Assembly: GCA_026874595.1 (NCBI GenBank)
Contig: CM049313.1
Coordinates: 49,029,659 to 49,093,658 of the forward strand
Reading direction: 5' to 3'
Length of the DNA: 64,000 bases
Source of the DNA: Sipunculus nudus
Lineage: Eukaryota > Annelida > Sipuncula > Golfingiida > Sipunculidae
The notes under the pieces are model-generated. The model was not told the DNA's origin. It searched no databases and saw nothing but the letters and a program-made list of their open reading frames with translations. A program made the translations under genes and the position numbers. Below, piece after piece: positions 22,801 through 37,260 of the stretch; position 1 is the first letter of the stretch, and each line of letters begins with the position of its first letter.

Positions 22801-25800
22801 ATCTCAACGTGGTGATTTTCTGTAGGACGTATCTTCTTCGCACTTCTTCCAATACACTTCTCCAAGAGGCGGTTTCTATTCAAAACGAACTGCATTTTGG
22901 GATGGCCGGGATTTCTCGTCAAACTCCAAATTCAAAATTTGATACATTTTAATTTCAAATGCGCATGCTTACAAAATAAATGACTTATTCCTTAACGTCC
23001 TTACCACATAAACACCCATTTACTTTTCCTTGAAACAATTATTATCCAGCGTACTAAAACGGACTACATTACCTTCTTGGTGTATTAAGAAGCCCCGGTG
23101 CATCGTGGCTCCTAGATTTCAAAGCTCACATACCCTGACAAGCAGAGTCTTATTTTAGTTGGTCCGATTCTTCGCAATGTGCTCCTCCTCGTCAACAGCG
23201 GGATCTTACATACGGAGCAAAGACATCATCATACTACCAAGGCATTGGCGGCTACGCTTATTTCGGACCTTAATAAAGACCTTGGCGTAGCTGCCACAGA
23301 CTTGGTAGTAATAAGATGAACAAAGATGTCTGTCAGTGCTCAGTAGACATCGAGAAATCTCCATTGGGATATCTTAGGTATCAGTAATGTTGGCCTAATA
23401 AAGTGACCTGCTATGAGGACTGTTGTCGGGTTTTTCTGACGTATCATTATTGTATGAATCAATTCAAGTGCTTTTAATTCATATTAGGCCCAATTAAGTT
23501 TACATTATTTTAATCCTGGTACAGTGATCTTTCTGGTGGAATACATATTTTTAGGTTTTCATTCAATTTTAAGTTATTTGGTAATATTAAAAGAAAATGA
23601 ATAGATACTACCAAGAAACTGAAATTTTAAATTTTAATATTGAAAAAAAAAAATGAGTTTAAGGCTAGAGAGAAACATAATACAGGGGAAAGGTTTTTGA
23701 GATATTGTTATGTAGATTAATATTTGTCCATTAAAAACAGGATTATTGTTACTTAAATAGTGTACCTTTCAATTTTTTTAATGTTTCAAAATCATGTGAA
23801 AATGAGTGTTAAATTTAAAAAATGTATATTCCATCAGAATGATCAGTGTACCAGGTTTAAAATAATGTATACTTTTAGAGGTCTTGTATGTCTTGAACAA
23901 CTTTTGTATTGATTTCAGATATAGGGGAATCAAATAATAATGATACTTGTACAATTTTTTCAATAGATTACCACTGATTTAAACCATTAAATAATTCTGC
24001 AGTTGAAATCATTCGAAGACTTGTGACGGTAAAAGACTGCCATCTGCCAGTGACTCTGGTAAGCGACCATAGCATCAGCATGTGCAATCATCAAGTTTCT
24101 GCTGCACATCAAGTGATCTTTTTAGCATTCTTGTTTTTTTCCCTTTGTTTCTTTTTTTCTCACAAATCTGAACCGATTATTTTTCCTTTAAACTGACATC
24201 ACAAACAGAAAAATACATGACTAATATTATCTATTTATTTTCAAACTATGTCCCCTCATTCGGCCATAGGCCAAGAAAAAAGTGATTAAATTTTAGGGCG
24301 GATAGATAGATTGTGGAGCTTTGGTATACTGAGAAACATCCAGAACAGGAGTTAACAAATCAGCTAGATTCAGGTATTAAACCACATTTTTTACCGATCC
24401 CTTCAAAAATTATGGAATTATTATTTTACCATTTGTTCGTACTTCCACAAAATTTCATGGAGAACTTTCAGAAATATTGCTTAGACAGACACTCGAACCA
24501 CATGACCTTCCGTCCCTTCGTTGGTGGAGGTGATGGAATTTCTAATGGGGTATATTCTTTGTTTTATTTGTCAAGAAAGTGCTCAGATTAGAGCAGAAAT
24601 AAAACTCTTTCCCCACAGAGTTAGATTATCACTTCGGTCTGTGATTTCAAACATATTTCTGTGTTAATTCATCACTCACAACCTAATGTTATAAGATTAT
24701 CGGCTGTTTATCATGTGCACGATATCGATATCTCTCGCAACCTAATGTTATAAGATTATCGGCTGTTTATCATGTGCACGATATCGATGCAATAGGACGG
24801 ATTCCCGTTGGAGTGCTTTTTCTCCCCGTATGGCTTGTGTCAACACTCCAGTTGGATTACCAGTCGAATATAAAAGTCTTTAATAGCCTTTGAGATGGAG
24901 TTAGGAGTCCTGTATGACTGGTTTAGACGGAGCTTTTCCCACCAGTTACACAAAGAGTCTCTTAAACTGGTCCAGAGACAGGTATTTCGGCCGACAACAA
25001 AGTGGAGTTTGTGGAGATCGATTTCCATATGATTGGTGTAGAGATATTTTATTTGGCCTGTAACAAAGTGTGGTGCGTATCGTAATCAGCAGAGATTGTA
25101 CGGGATCTCCTCTATCTGTTATTGAAGTTCACAATTTGTTTATCGTTTTGGTGAATGCGTCGAACTTGTAGCTGATTAGTCACGATACACCCTCAGCACA
25201 TCTGGTAAGCGAGGAACAGCAAAAAACATTGCACACACTGCCATCTGATGGACGATGGGTAAAACAGCACATAACAAGAAATATAGTGCAAAATTCGCTC
25301 AACAGGTGGCTCTCAGAACTACCGCTCTTCGTTTTGTTTACGGTATATTGGCAGATAGTTAATAATCATCATTTATATCGGCATGTCTGCAACAGTACCT
25401 TAATAACCGTATTGGATTAATTTAATCAATTTCAAACGCATTCTAATCAATCTTTCTTACTATTGTGTCATAATTATTACATCAAAAGAATGGAAGTCTC
25501 AAACTTTTTAGTCTATAACAAATTCAAAATAGTATACACATGGATAAAAACCCTACTTCAGCTAAATGCGCTCACATTTTATCAGTAGGATATAAAACAT
25601 GGTGCCTAGAAAAGAACAATAAAAATAGGCGATTAACTAGATGAATTATATATACTCTACATGCTCGATATCTGTGTACAAACGATATTATTTAATTTTA
25701 AAATATGTAAAAAAATAAATATTGAAAAAAAATAGAATGTTTCATGCAAAATAAGGAATTAATATTTTCTTTATAATTTATCGTACCACAAGCGCTTTAA

Positions 25801-26289
25801 TAATTTTATTTTCCATATGTACAAAGTATACGGATATTATACATGTAAACCCTATCCATTCCTAATTAAATGCATAATAAAAACGATATTTCATAATTTA
25901 TCAGAAATAATTCCGTATCAGTAATAATAATTAATTTTATTAATGATTAAGTTGAGATTCGGTTATTAGCTGCCATGTTAGGTAGTATATATGATCATAT
26001 TCTCATTTTTTACAAATTTATGCTCACAAGGCTTCGTTCATGAGGAGTTTCAGCGCGAGAAGTACCAAACAAGGGTTCGTGTACCATATGATAATGGGAA
26101 TAATAATTTAATGGTATATCTAGTGTTGTATAATTTATTCATGCCTGAAGCTTATCTTAGGCCCACATGTGGGTCATTATTTGTTTGGATTCAGTCATCT
26201 CGGGTCCGTGCATCTTTTGAAGGGAGCTTTAAAACGAATTATCCCAAATCTCTCTTGCATGATGTAAACATTTTGGGAATCCAAATTTC
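22801..26289. other. Intergenic stretch upstream of gene B
   Basis: No exon or RNA gene was recognised. It contains a short tandem duplication at 24679-24790. A frame at 24313-24591 and one at 25991-26293 (both +) lack domains and good splice context. The first 500 bases may be more decayed retrotransposon. Confidence 0.5.
24679..24790. repeat. 59-bp tandem duplication
   Basis: CAACCTAATGTTATAAGATT through CACGATATCGAT occurs twice, starting at 24679 and 24738. The shared 50 or so bases look identical, suggesting a recent event. Confidence 0.9.
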
Positions 26290-26732
26290 GTGACAACCAC
26301 GGGCCCGATCCCGCATGCAGCTTTGTTTACATCTAGAGTGCTGTACACGTCATGGGAGGCACTGACCAATCAGAGAAGAAGGGCACCTGTCGACCTCATG
26401 CTTCGCGGATAAAGTGTTATGAATAGAAAAACACGGCGTGCGCAGTGAAGTATAACGCTCTCACTTAGCAGCGAACAACAAAGGCAGGGCCCGGGTGGTG
26501 TCTGACACTCATCACCACGTACGACCTGTCATTCAAATAGGATATAGGAACTGGACCGAAATTGCGTGACCCCATAGAGCGGTCACTGTGACCGACAGTG
26601 GACATAGCCCTGGTGAGGACAGCGCAGGTATTGAAGCGTGGGTCGGGGATGCATTGTGACACAGTTTCCCATGTGAGCCTGCGTGAATATAATCCACAGT
26701 CCGGTGGCTGTTAACGTGTTTCTTGGCAAGCC
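26290..26732 (+). promoter_or_regulatory. Candidate promoter and 5' untranslated region of gene B
   Basis: This stretch is more GC-rich than its surroundings and immediately precedes the gene B start codon. No clear TATA box is visible. An in-frame stop (TAA at 26712-26714) lies 18 bases upstream of the ATG, so the frame cannot start earlier in an unspliced leader. The transcription start is not determined. Confidence 0.35.
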
Positions 26733-26852
26733 ATGGCGAATACTGTAGCAGACTTTCGTGGGCCCAGATCGCCCATTGGGGTCGGTGCGGACCCCTCCAG
26801 GGCAAGGAAGTATCACGAGGGTTGGGTACAACATAAAGCTGGGAACAGCAAG
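26733..26852 (+). CDS. Gene B (STAP-like adaptor) exon 1: N-terminus and first PH strand
   Basis: This exon encodes residues 1-40. The ATG is in good context (GCCATGG) with an upstream in-frame stop. The first 26 residues are a disordered-looking leader; YHEGWVQHKAGNSK (27-40) is the first strand and turn of a pleckstrin-homology domain. It ends at a clean donor, AAG|GTAAGC, in phase 0. Joined to the next exon it gives the continuous PH pattern EGWVQHK...KKYWIVIRGNILFIFH. Vertebrate STAP1 and STAP2 are cytosolic adaptors with a PH then an SH2 domain that act downstream of tyrosine kinases. That role is carried over by family resemblance only. The next exon is about 21.9 kb away. Confidence 0.75.
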
Positions 26853-27968
26853 GTAAGCCGCTTAATCCAAGTGTCAAAGTTCACTCTTGATCGCTTTAAT
26901 GGATAGGGTTGTAAAGTGGCCGATTGTGGCATAAACTGTTGCATCACATGTTTTTCTGGGCCCCACGCAATCCTTGCACATCCAAGTAGGGTAATACATT
27001 GCAGCTGAGCGTATCCGGGCAAAAACGAGCAAATATTAAACTTGGCTGCACGAGAGGGGGAACTTGTGTTCACATAGCGTGCCACGCCCCCACACAGCTG
27101 TCACTGTAAATCACTGTTGATTGTTTGCTCATATTACTGCTTATATAATCCTTATTGTCACATGTGTCCATATTTGTTTGTGTATCATTTTAATACTATA
27201 GAACCTTTATGTTAACATATGGACTTGTACTGATATGAAATTAATATCATTTTCATTTATTAATATCAAGGATTTATTTATGTAGGACTTTTTTTGTCAT
27301 CATGATGTACACTTTAAACACATCCCCTGCTGTAACCTGAAAGGCTATTATCACATAGTACATTAGCCACCAAGGGTGACTATAAAATGTTAGATATATC
27401 TGAGAGTACAGTTTATAGTCACCACCCCATGTATGCACTTGGGTGGGATTCTAACCTCTGCATGATCTGTGTCTATAAAAGGGAGAAAACCGCTCAGTAA
27501 CTCGTGTATCTCATTTTTTATAGACAAACTTCTGTTATGATAAGCTAATTGCATTAATACCCAGCTTAATTAAGTATATATCTCTTATAAAACTGGACCA
27601 GTACACAAAACATTGTCACCGCTACATATACATTCTAACTGCTTCTGTCATGGCGGTTATGAGCAGTACGACCCGTGTCTTCTGAGACCAAAATGCACAA
27701 TAACTAAAGTAAAATGCACTTCCAGTGGCCAAAATGTTGCAGTTGTATTGAAAATAAGATACTTTTGCCATAGTGAAGAAGTTTTAATGTCACCCCATCC
27801 GTTAAACAGAAAATAAACAGCCTTTTCCGGAAAATACGATCGTATCGTGGTCAAATACCACTTATCTCTATATATGGGGAGGCGACGAAACAGTCGTCCG
27901 TTAACGGTGCAAGACGTTTCGTCGGCGCAGGCGGCTAATAGTACATCTGCAAGGAAATTATATGAATA

Positions 27969-27969
<1 letters not shown>

Positions 27970-27999
<30 letters not shown>

Positions 28000-28015
28000 G
28001 GCTTATTTATGTATG

Positions 28016-28052
<37 letters not shown>

Positions 28053-28053
28053 C
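27970..28053. repeat. TA microsatellites
   Basis: Two TA runs are separated by a TATGTATGTA spacer. A minus-strand frame through them (Ile/Tyr-rich) is an artefact. Confidence 0.95.
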
Positions 28054-28374
28054 ATCATCATAATTAAAGTAATAAATGAAAACCCAAGGTGGCATATTGT
28101 TACAGTTAGTAAAATTTATTCAGATTTTTTTTTTATTATTTCAGTTATTTGATATTTCTGTCAGCTACCATCATCACTATTCTAAACTGGTGGAACATTT
28201 CTAGAACCACATTTTAATTAATAGCTTATAACAGATCCAGCGGGAAAGGGGTCTTGATCACCAATTTATTGAGATATTTCTGAATTATGCAAAAATTATT
28301 TGCCTGAATAATGTAAAAGACACAAGAATTTATAATCATAAGTTGATGTTTGATGAAACCCGCTGGTGTACTCA

Positions 28375-28420
28375 GCCCACAGGTTAAAGGTCATCAGGCC
28401 CACAGGTTAAAGGTCATCAG
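28375..28420. repeat. 23-bp perfect tandem duplication
   Basis: GCCCACAGGTTAAAGGTCAT plus CAG occurs twice in direct succession. Confidence 0.9.
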
Positions 28421-28517
28421 GAGACCTTGAAGTTGTCCAAGTGGAACAAAGTATTCATTCCAGTGATATTTATATTTCCCTGATTTCACTTGATTTTTAA
28501 GGCCTTTTTTCATACCT

Positions 28518-29010
28518 CCATCCGTCTGTTAACTTTAAGTGTCACCACAGTAACTTACCAGAACTTTGATGGATTTACACAAAACTCACCATAACTACTT
28601 ACCAACAGATTATCTTGCCCCAGTTTGATTATGGACAAAATCCATGTTCATATAATAAGATCACAGATCACTAGGCTACTTTGTGGTATTGCCACTATTA
28701 CTTCAGAAGAATATGAAGATTTTGATAAAAAACATCAGAAATGGCAATCAATAAAATATCTCACCTAAGTTTGATTTTCAGCAAAATCCAAGCATGTTCA
28801 ATTTGGTCAGAGGTCACTGCACTTCAAACACCATGGTGACTTAACAAAAATCCTATGGATTTTCATGAAACTCATTATACATAGTTACCAATAGAGTTTC
28901 TCACCTCAGTTTAATCCCTCAGCAGATCTCAGCTATATTTAATGAGGTCAGAGGTCACAAGACATTAGATTGGTGTATTATGCACATTTGCGGTGCTCTT
29001 GTTTTCACCT
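28518..29010. repeat. Dispersed ~500-bp repeat, copy 1
   Basis: It shares, in order, ACTTACCAG, CTTTGATGGATTT, CATAACTACTTAC, TTTGATTATGG, GAAACTCATTAT, TTTAATGAGGTCAGAGGTCAC and TTTGCGGTGCT with 33470-34010. It carries a perfect AGGTCA-G-AGGTCA at 28945-28957. Confidence 0.85.
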
Positions 29011-30488
29011 CAGTTAACCTCTACATCAGCCAAAGACCAATTGTGTATCAAACTTTTTTAATTGGCAAACACACTCATTCTGTTGATACAACCATTTACT
29101 CTGTGGTGTGACCCCAACTCCAGTATAGATGTAATACTAGTACTCTGATGACCGTCAAAACAGTAATTACAAAGAAACCAGTCATTTGAACTAATAGAAT
29201 GAATAAATATAAAGCATGCATACCATATTTGGGGGTCATTCCTATGGTCCATGCACTTATTTCCCCCAGATATATATATGCATTGTTTGTTATTGTATAA
29301 CAGTAACATTTATTGGTAAAAAAACAGAATTAAGACTAAAACAAACTCACTTCAGCCCCATGTGGCATTTTCACAGATGAACAAAATTCATTAAGGCTCC
29401 AGGGAAAACTGTTAAGTTTTGGATTTATGATTGTAAAAATAGTGAACACCAAAAAGTGAAAAATGTTACTATTCAGTCAGTATCAGACTATATGATAAAA
29501 TCGTTCTTAAAATCCTTTATGTTCAGGGAATGATTTAAACACAGCTTGCCATATTAATATTATATAAATTTCCAGTGGGCATAGTTATTTTGGAAATTAG
29601 GGACATTCTATATTTGTATATTCCCAATTATATAAGAACATGATATTCCATGAATCCATCAGTGATCAGTCCAGATTTCAGTAGAGAATAAAAGGTCAGT
29701 AATTTTAGAATTATAATTATATGTAAAAAGCGTCATTTTTCCACTTTTATCATTTTCCTTTTTCAAAATTGACATATTATTTTTACTTTACTTTTTTCAG
29801 AAAGTTTCCTATCTTTTTTATTATAATAGAACAGAGGTTCCCTGTTAAACCTTTGACTGAGCTTTAATGGTATGAAATTGATTTCAATGTCCAAACATTC
29901 TGCATTATTATGTATTGTGTGACTCTAGAGGTATTGTGTGCCTTTAGAGGTATTGTGTGCCTCTGGATTTTGATTAAAGTGTTACATGTGTTCATATAAG
30001 AGTACGTAGGTGGTATACATGTATCTTGCTAAAGAACCAGTGGACGTGGGTGAGATGTTTTAACAGTGTGAATACCTGGGCATCCACTCAATCTGAGGTG
30101 TTTTGTGTGTGACTAAGTGATGTTATGAACCTCTGATGGTTTGCATGGATGATATCTTTTCTGCGTAAGTGCAGAAAAGCATTTGGTTTATGAGAACACC
30201 CCGGAGCAAACAGTTTTCTCAAACCAAGGGCCCTAATACCTCAGCTCACCTGATTAGTTTGTTGAAGTTCAATCATGCGTGAATTCATGGGTTCATATGA
30301 TCTCACTGTGCTTGTGAGGATACAAGGAAAGCTTGGAATGTCTTTGTACACAAGAGTGCAGACACAACTGATAAATAGCTGGAATGAACCTGGGGTAAGG
30401 GTAATGTTGACTTTATACGGCTAAAACGAAGGGCATGACTCAGTAGACTGATTTGAGATCATCTACATTTGTCTGGGGTCTAAGGGCT

Positions 30489-30595
30489 TCAGGTTCATAA
30501 ATCTACAAACAACATAAAAGATCCAGGTTTATTAATCTACAAACAACATAAAAGACCCAGGTTCATTAATCTACAAACAACATAAAAGACTTCAG
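30489..30595. repeat. 34-bp tandem repeat, three copies
   Basis: CAGGTTCATTAATCTACAAA followed by CAACATAAAAGA repeats with starts at 30490, 30524 and 30558. Confidence 0.9.
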
Positions 30596-33469
30596 GGGTG
30601 TCATTCCAAACCAAATATACATATACATTGCTGACATCACTTTTTTGACTGCCATAAAACAACTATATTCTGGTCTTAGCTTATATAAAGGCCATCTTTT
30701 TAGGAGTGTTACCTTTAACCAACATATGGTATGTTATTTGTTATCAGATTTAAGAATGTTACCCTTGCACAGACTTTGCTTGATCTTTTATTTGAAATAA
30801 AATCATTAAAAAGTGAAATTTCAAGAACTGGTTGGTCTGAATAAAATCTCTAAGGACACCTAAAAGTAGGTCATTGTGACCTAATTTTATTTATGCTATG
30901 ACTCGTAAAGTTTTTTTAAACTAACTGTATTTGTATACATACATTTTTAACAACATCATTATTGCAGACCATGAAATCACCATGGTAGCTACAGCTGTGA
31001 TACTTCTGTTCCAATTAATGTTTGAATGAGGTCAAGAAGCTGTCAAACCATTTATCTGACATGAAACACTTTACATTTGTTGGATATTCTCTTTGTTACG
31101 TGTTTAATGGTTCATGTAGCAGTGATAAATGATGGAGTTTTTATGGGAAGTTTTATGTACATGTTATGGTTTTAAACCTGAACACTGTTTATATAGGTAG
31201 ATGTGACACCTGTGTGTTTGTCTAGCTATGCCAGGAATCTTATATGACACAGACGCAACTCTCAGTGTTCATATGTGAGAAATATAAAAAAAAATTGACA
31301 GAATAAATCTGGAAGATTATTTAGGAAAAAAGACCACATACTGAAAGTTTCAAATAATGATAAACAATCTGACATTACAACAGTATTTCATTATATTCAA
31401 TAATATTTTAATATATAAATGGATAATGAATCCATGACCCTTTTATGTTTCAAGATTGATTCAAATGTGTATTGTTTTCTGACTGGATTTATTTGCCTGA
31501 TGCAGTCAATTTGTTTTGTTTTCCCTTATTTTCCTGAGATAAACCATTCAATTTGTCATTCTAGATTTTTGATCCTTTAGAAAAATATTAAGATGTAAAG
31601 GGACACAGCATATACTTATTTTTCATTTTGAGGGGGCAAGATGGGGTTCAATTTCATTATAAAAATATGTAACCATTCAGAAACAAACTTTCAAAATATA
31701 TGTAAGAAGTCAAATTTACATCTGAGAAAATCTGTTACTGTTATGCAGCATTTCATCTCCTCAAATAGCAATCAGTGTTATTAGTCAAACGCAAGAAAAA
31801 TCATTTAGTGGCCAAATAGATGATGTCATTTAATTGTTCAAAATTTGCTTCCATGTGAATCCAGATGTTCTGTACTTGTTACTGTTACAACTCATACACA
31901 CAGCTCTTTTGGCTTAAGGCTCTTGGCAGCTTCTGTTGATATTTTGTTCTGTATTTATATTTCAGGATTAGATGTATTACAGTAAGTTGTATATGGATGT
32001 ATGCAATATTAGCAAAATAGTTTGTAAGATGTCTGGGATATTTCCGCCAGGTACATTGATATATATCCTCTTGATAAATAGAGGTTCCTTTTTATTTGTA
32101 TAATTAACTGTGCAATTTGTCTTTCATTGAAATGCAAGAGATGGCAAAATGTTGGAATGAATATAATTAATGTTCTGATGTATATCTTACCAATTGAATC
32201 AGCTGTGTAAAAGCGCTTCACCTTGTAATAATAAAATGAATTATGACAGGCACATAAAGGCGGCAGGGTCAGTGATCAGCGGTTATAACATTTGTTAAGG
32301 TGTTAACACCTTGTGTACTGAAGTCCCTCATGTGGAACATGTACACATGGTTGTGGTTTGTTTACAGTAACATGTTTACAAATTTTACAGTGTTTTTTTT
32401 ATCAACACATATGAAGCCATGGGTGTCTTAGGATGTGCTTGTTTATATGTGCTTGCAGGGGCGGATCCAGGAGAACTAATGAAAACCATTAAAATAAAGG
32501 TTCCCAGGTCTGGAAAAGGTTGGGGGGGGGGGGGTCCAGGAAACTTCTGTGTCAGACTGAAATAAATAAAATGTCAATAAGATTTTGAGTATCACAGACA
32601 CATATTGCGCCCTGCCCATATTCCTGAAACCGTGCAGTTTTTTTGTTGCTCAAACACTGGTGATATACAAGTAAATTTTTAGCAAGATATTGTGGTAAAT
32701 TTCACTTGGAGTTTTTTGGTTTGGTGATGCATTAGGCCAAAAAAAAATGGTTTGGTTCTCTGGTACTTTTTTCAGAAATCAGTGCTGGTGGGTGATATTT
32801 TATTTTAACCTGTTTTGTATGTTTCAATAAAAATGTTATATGATCAGGGAAAAGCATGACAATAACACAGTTTTTTGCTAAACAGGTAAAAGCACTACAT
32901 AACAAAGGAAATCTTATCAAAATTGAAAATAAAAATAAAAATGTTAATGTCAGGAGTTTAAATTGATGTGGGCAGTGCCTGAGAACAATACATTTTATTT
33001 TTTTGGCCTTACATCACCCTTTTTATATAAAGGTATTCAGTGAATTTAAATGAAAGTAGAAAACACCCAGCATGTTTTCAGGGATTAAGTCAATTATATA
33101 TTTTGAAAGTAAATACATGCAAGTCTAAGTGATATACCTCAGTGCTTGAAATATATCACTGTTATTGGACTTTCCCTTTCATAATTCTTAAAGTATATGA
33201 ATAAAATTAAAGTCATTGATTGTAAATTAACAGATATACTATGCACTTTATGGTGAACTGCTTTCCCATATTAAAAACATAGTTGAATTCGTTGCCTTCT
33301 CTGATAAAATATTATGACAGGTAAAAATAATTTAATTTTGCAGTGATTGATGAAGGAAACAGTAATTAATTAAATCCACTCTGCTTTGATCTGAATCTAT
33401 TTATAGATGACAGACAACTCCTGGATGTTACATTGATTCTGTAACTATTTAAATTTGTGGAGCAGTCAT

Positions 33470-34010
33470 TTTTATATGCCTGTCATATTACGGGAGTATT
33501 ATGGTATACCCACCATCTGTCTGTCCTTTCGTCTGTCTGTCCAGTAACTTTTAGTGTAGCAGTGATAACTTACCAGGGCTTTGATGGATTTTCAGAAAAA
33601 CTCATCATAACTACTTACAAACATTATCTCCCCAGGGTTTGATTATGGGCAACATCCAGGCATGTTTAAAAAGGTCACTTGTCACTAAGCTCTATGAAGA
33701 GGTCTCAACAATAACATATAAGGATATGAAGATTTTTTTTTATTAAAACTCATCAGAAATGTTAATCAGTAAATATCTTGCCTAAGATTGTTTTCACGCA
33801 AAATCCATGCATATTTAATTATGTCAGAGGTCTCCGCACTTTGGTCACCAAAATATCCTATGGAATATCATGAAACTCATTATCCATATTTACCAACAGA
33901 GTCTCTCACCTGATTTACCTTCTCATCAAAATTCACCTATATTTAATGAGGTCAGAGGTCACCAGATACGCAATAGGCATATTATGTACGTTTGCGGTGC
34001 TGTTGTTTCA
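33470..34010. repeat. Dispersed ~500-bp repeat, copy 2
   Basis: This is collinear with 28518-29010 and includes a CTGTCTGTCC-type run at its left end and a perfect AGGTCA-G-AGGTCA at 33949-33961. The right end reads TTTGCGGTGCTGTTG. Confidence 0.85.
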
Positions 34011-34792
34011 TGATGCTGTTGCCATAAGAGGTGGCTTAGAAAGGCTAAATAAGAAATATGTTTCAGCTTAAATATTTCAAAGCATTAAGATAGAATAGAT
34101 ATGTAGGTGTTAAATGACAATTAAAACTTTTAATTAAGATATAGATGTCTGCATACATAATAAAACAAGTCTTGTGTACTTAAATGAATTTGATATAAAG
34201 AATGTTTTAGATGATTCTTGCAAGGACCACCATTGAAATAAGTTTTTCTTGAAAAAAAATTGTGTTATCCTTGGAAATATTAACATGCTGTTTATTATTA
34301 TAAATGATCTCTGAATGCATGTATCTGACAATCTGAATAAAACCATTCAACTCATTAACAAATCTTAAACTGAAATTAACTGGACATGTATCTCAAGTAT
34401 GTTGGAGATTATTCAATATAAGATACAGTTTGGACTTTTTATTCTTAGTTATTGACTTTGCAAAGCGAAGCAAAATGTTTCATCAAGTCTAAGTCTAAAT
34501 TGAATAAGATATGGCATATCAATATATATATTTTAAGAATTTAAAAAGGTACTCAATATCATATGTGGAGGGATCTTTTAACTACCAGCCACTAAAGTTA
34601 TATCTTGGAAGTAATCTCATCAACTAAAATATAAAAGGTGCATTGTTCTGTGGTTTCATTTTTATTATTTTTCTTGTATTGCAGATATTCAGTTGTGTTG
34701 TGATTATTGTGAAAATGAAACTTTAGACTCAACAATAACAGTTAACTACTGCATGGGCTTCTGCAAGTTAAAGTTTTAGAAAATGATGGTTG

Positions 34793-35610
34793 GGCAAATG
34801 AAAGTCAGCTCCTACTTGCCTGATTGGGCAGACAGGCCCAACATTAACCTTTACACAAAGGCCTGAAATTAGAGGGGCCCATTCACGTATCTGACCTTTA
34901 TAATTTAAGCTAAAGATAATACTATTCAGCTTTTATAAAATAGGCCAGAAAATGTGGATATCACCACACACAGGCTGCTTGTTTTGTTTAAAACAACATG
35001 TTTATGTTGTGTAGGGGCCTGCCAAAATAAACAAAACAAATTCACCTAGGGCATCTGGCCACAAATCGGATAAGCAAATGCTTATTTCCAAATGGCATTT
35101 TGCAACAAGAGTCCTGTTTTACTTCAGCACATATGCAACCTAACAACTTTAGTTACTTTTTTTTCCTGTTTGTTAACATTGCTGAGTTTACAAACATGTT
35201 GTTGATTATCAAATTAATACATCCTTCATGAAGGTGTTGTACAAACTTTTCGACCAAAATTATTCTTACATCATTAATATATAGACAGAGGAAATCTAGA
35301 AAACATAAATTTTTTTCAAAAGGTAGGTGAATGGGCACCATTAAGTTGAAATCATTTTGTAATACCTCTTTTTTAAAATATTTATATGCTTATATGTGAA
35401 GATTAATGTTAAAGTGAAATATTGTTAACAAACACTCTTGAACTTGTTTATTGTTGTAAAATGATCCTGTGGAACACACTTTTTTGTGTTGAAAGGCTGC
35501 GATCACTGATTTTTTTAAAGACAAATAGAAATTCACTTAGGGCAAGTAAAAGCTAGATATATTACTTGCCCTACTGGGCTACTGCTATCAAAAGTTAATG
35601 TTGAGCCCTG
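34793..35610. mobile_element. Nested MITEs: CAGGGCT-family copy split by a TTAA-family copy
   Basis: The outer pieces (34793-34850 and 35536-35610) match the inverted orientation of the element at 52967-53390: GGGCAAATGAAAGTCAGCT on the left, and a right end that, complemented, starts CCAGGGCTCAACATTAAC. Between them lies a member of the TTAA-bordered family, with GGGGCCCATTCACGTATCTG on the left mirrored by GGTAGGTGAATGGGCACC on the right (about 34870-35345). The order implies that the inner element arrived later. Confidence 0.65.
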
Positions 35611-36540
35611 GAACTACTATGAATGTTAAGTCAACAACAATGTACAATAGAACATGTCCTAAAACATATACATACATGTTGCTTGGTGTGTACCTTTTTT
35701 TGTGTGTGTCTGTGAACAAGGATGACATGGAGCAAATCAATTGACATACCTTTACAAATTGAATGGCCTAGATTTCAGCAAATTGACAGGACCACAACAA
35801 TAAGGATTCTAACAAATAATCTCACAAAGAAGTCATGTGTAAAAAGAGTGTTCTGAATGTGTGTTTGTGGAGTAGAGAAGTAAGGACATTGGTTTAGTTG
35901 TTGAAAAGTTTGGTATGGGTGGTCTGTTTTAAGTGCACAGAAAATACCTGAAAATCCCCTGTTATTCCCAGCATGTCCACAATATGATAACTCATGAGGT
36001 AATATACTTCATATTATTATAACCCCTCAGAGTGTTGTCCCTAAAATAGGCTGATCATGTGATAAATAAGAAGAGTTATTGTTGAAATGGGGATGCAAAA
36101 GTAGCACTACCTAAAAGTATATGAGATTCAAAACTCTACAGTTGTTAAGAGCATGCATGCAAACCAGGAACATTGTGAAAATTGACCCAGAATTTGTGCT
36201 ATATGCAGGGGAAAAGTTACTTAAAAAAGATACACTGCGACCTATATCCTTCAAGCTGTGGGGCTTGAAAGTACCCCTCAGAATAATCAAAAATATAATT
36301 AAAAACCTCCAATATCTCGATAATTAATGCATGGATTGTCATGAATCTTGCCTTGAATATTGACCATGACTAGTTTTGTCAGTTCCCGAAATGTGGTGGC
36401 GCCACCTGTATTTTTTGTTATTTTAATGAATATTTTAAAATATTTTATTATAAAATGACAACAATCATGTCAGTTTCTCAGCTGTAATTACATCTAGTGC
36501 CCCACAACCTGCTGTGTTTATTGATCACAAGTGGATGCCA

Positions 36541-37260
36541 TATAGTTATCACCCTTTCTGTTTGTCTGTCTGTCCATCCATCCATCCACACAAATTAGTT
36601 TCGAGATGATAACTCCAGGTTGTCTTGACACATGGATTTCAAACTTTACTTTCATATGGCCCACCACTAAAGCAAGAACCTATATGATTTTGGGGTCATG
36701 AGGTCAAAGGTCAAGGTCACAGGACTCACTTTTTTAAAAAGATTATGGCTGCATTTTAAGCCAAGCTTTTCATCCCAAACTTTCCATTAAGCACATTTAG
36801 CTGACTTGCCAGTATGGGGAGAGCATGAATGAATTTGGGGTCACATGGTCAAAGGTCAAGGTCACAGGGGCCATCTGTTCACAAATTAGTTTCCAGATGA
36901 TACCTCCAGTTAAGTTTGACATATTGGTTTCAAACTTAACCTATATATGACTCACCACTAAATTAAGAACAATGTGGATTTTGGGGGTCCAACGGTCAAA
37001 GGTCATGGTCACAGAACTCATTTCTTTAAAAAGAATGCATATGCATTTAAAGCCAAACTTTTCATTCCAAACCTTCCATCTTCAAGATATTGCTAACCTG
37101 CCAATAGGGGAAGATTCTGTTCAATTTTTGGGCCATGAGGTCAAAGGTCAAGGTCACAGTACTCACTTATTTAGAAAGATTGTGGATGCATTTTAAGCCA
37201 AACTTTTCATCCAAAACCTTCCATCTTGCACATATGGGCTAGATTTTCTTAACTGTCCAC
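36541..37260. repeat. Repeat with AGGTCA half-site arrays, copy 1
   Basis: Internally periodic units contain TTTGGGGTCATGAGGTCAAA, AAGGTCAAGGTCACAG, a TTTTTAAAAAGAT segment and CATTCCAAACCTTCCATC. Perfect AGGTCA-A-AGGTCA pairs start at 36701 and 37138. The left part has a TCTGTCTGTCCATCCATCCA run. Similar blocks recur at 40800-41580 and 50000-50870. Confidence 0.85.
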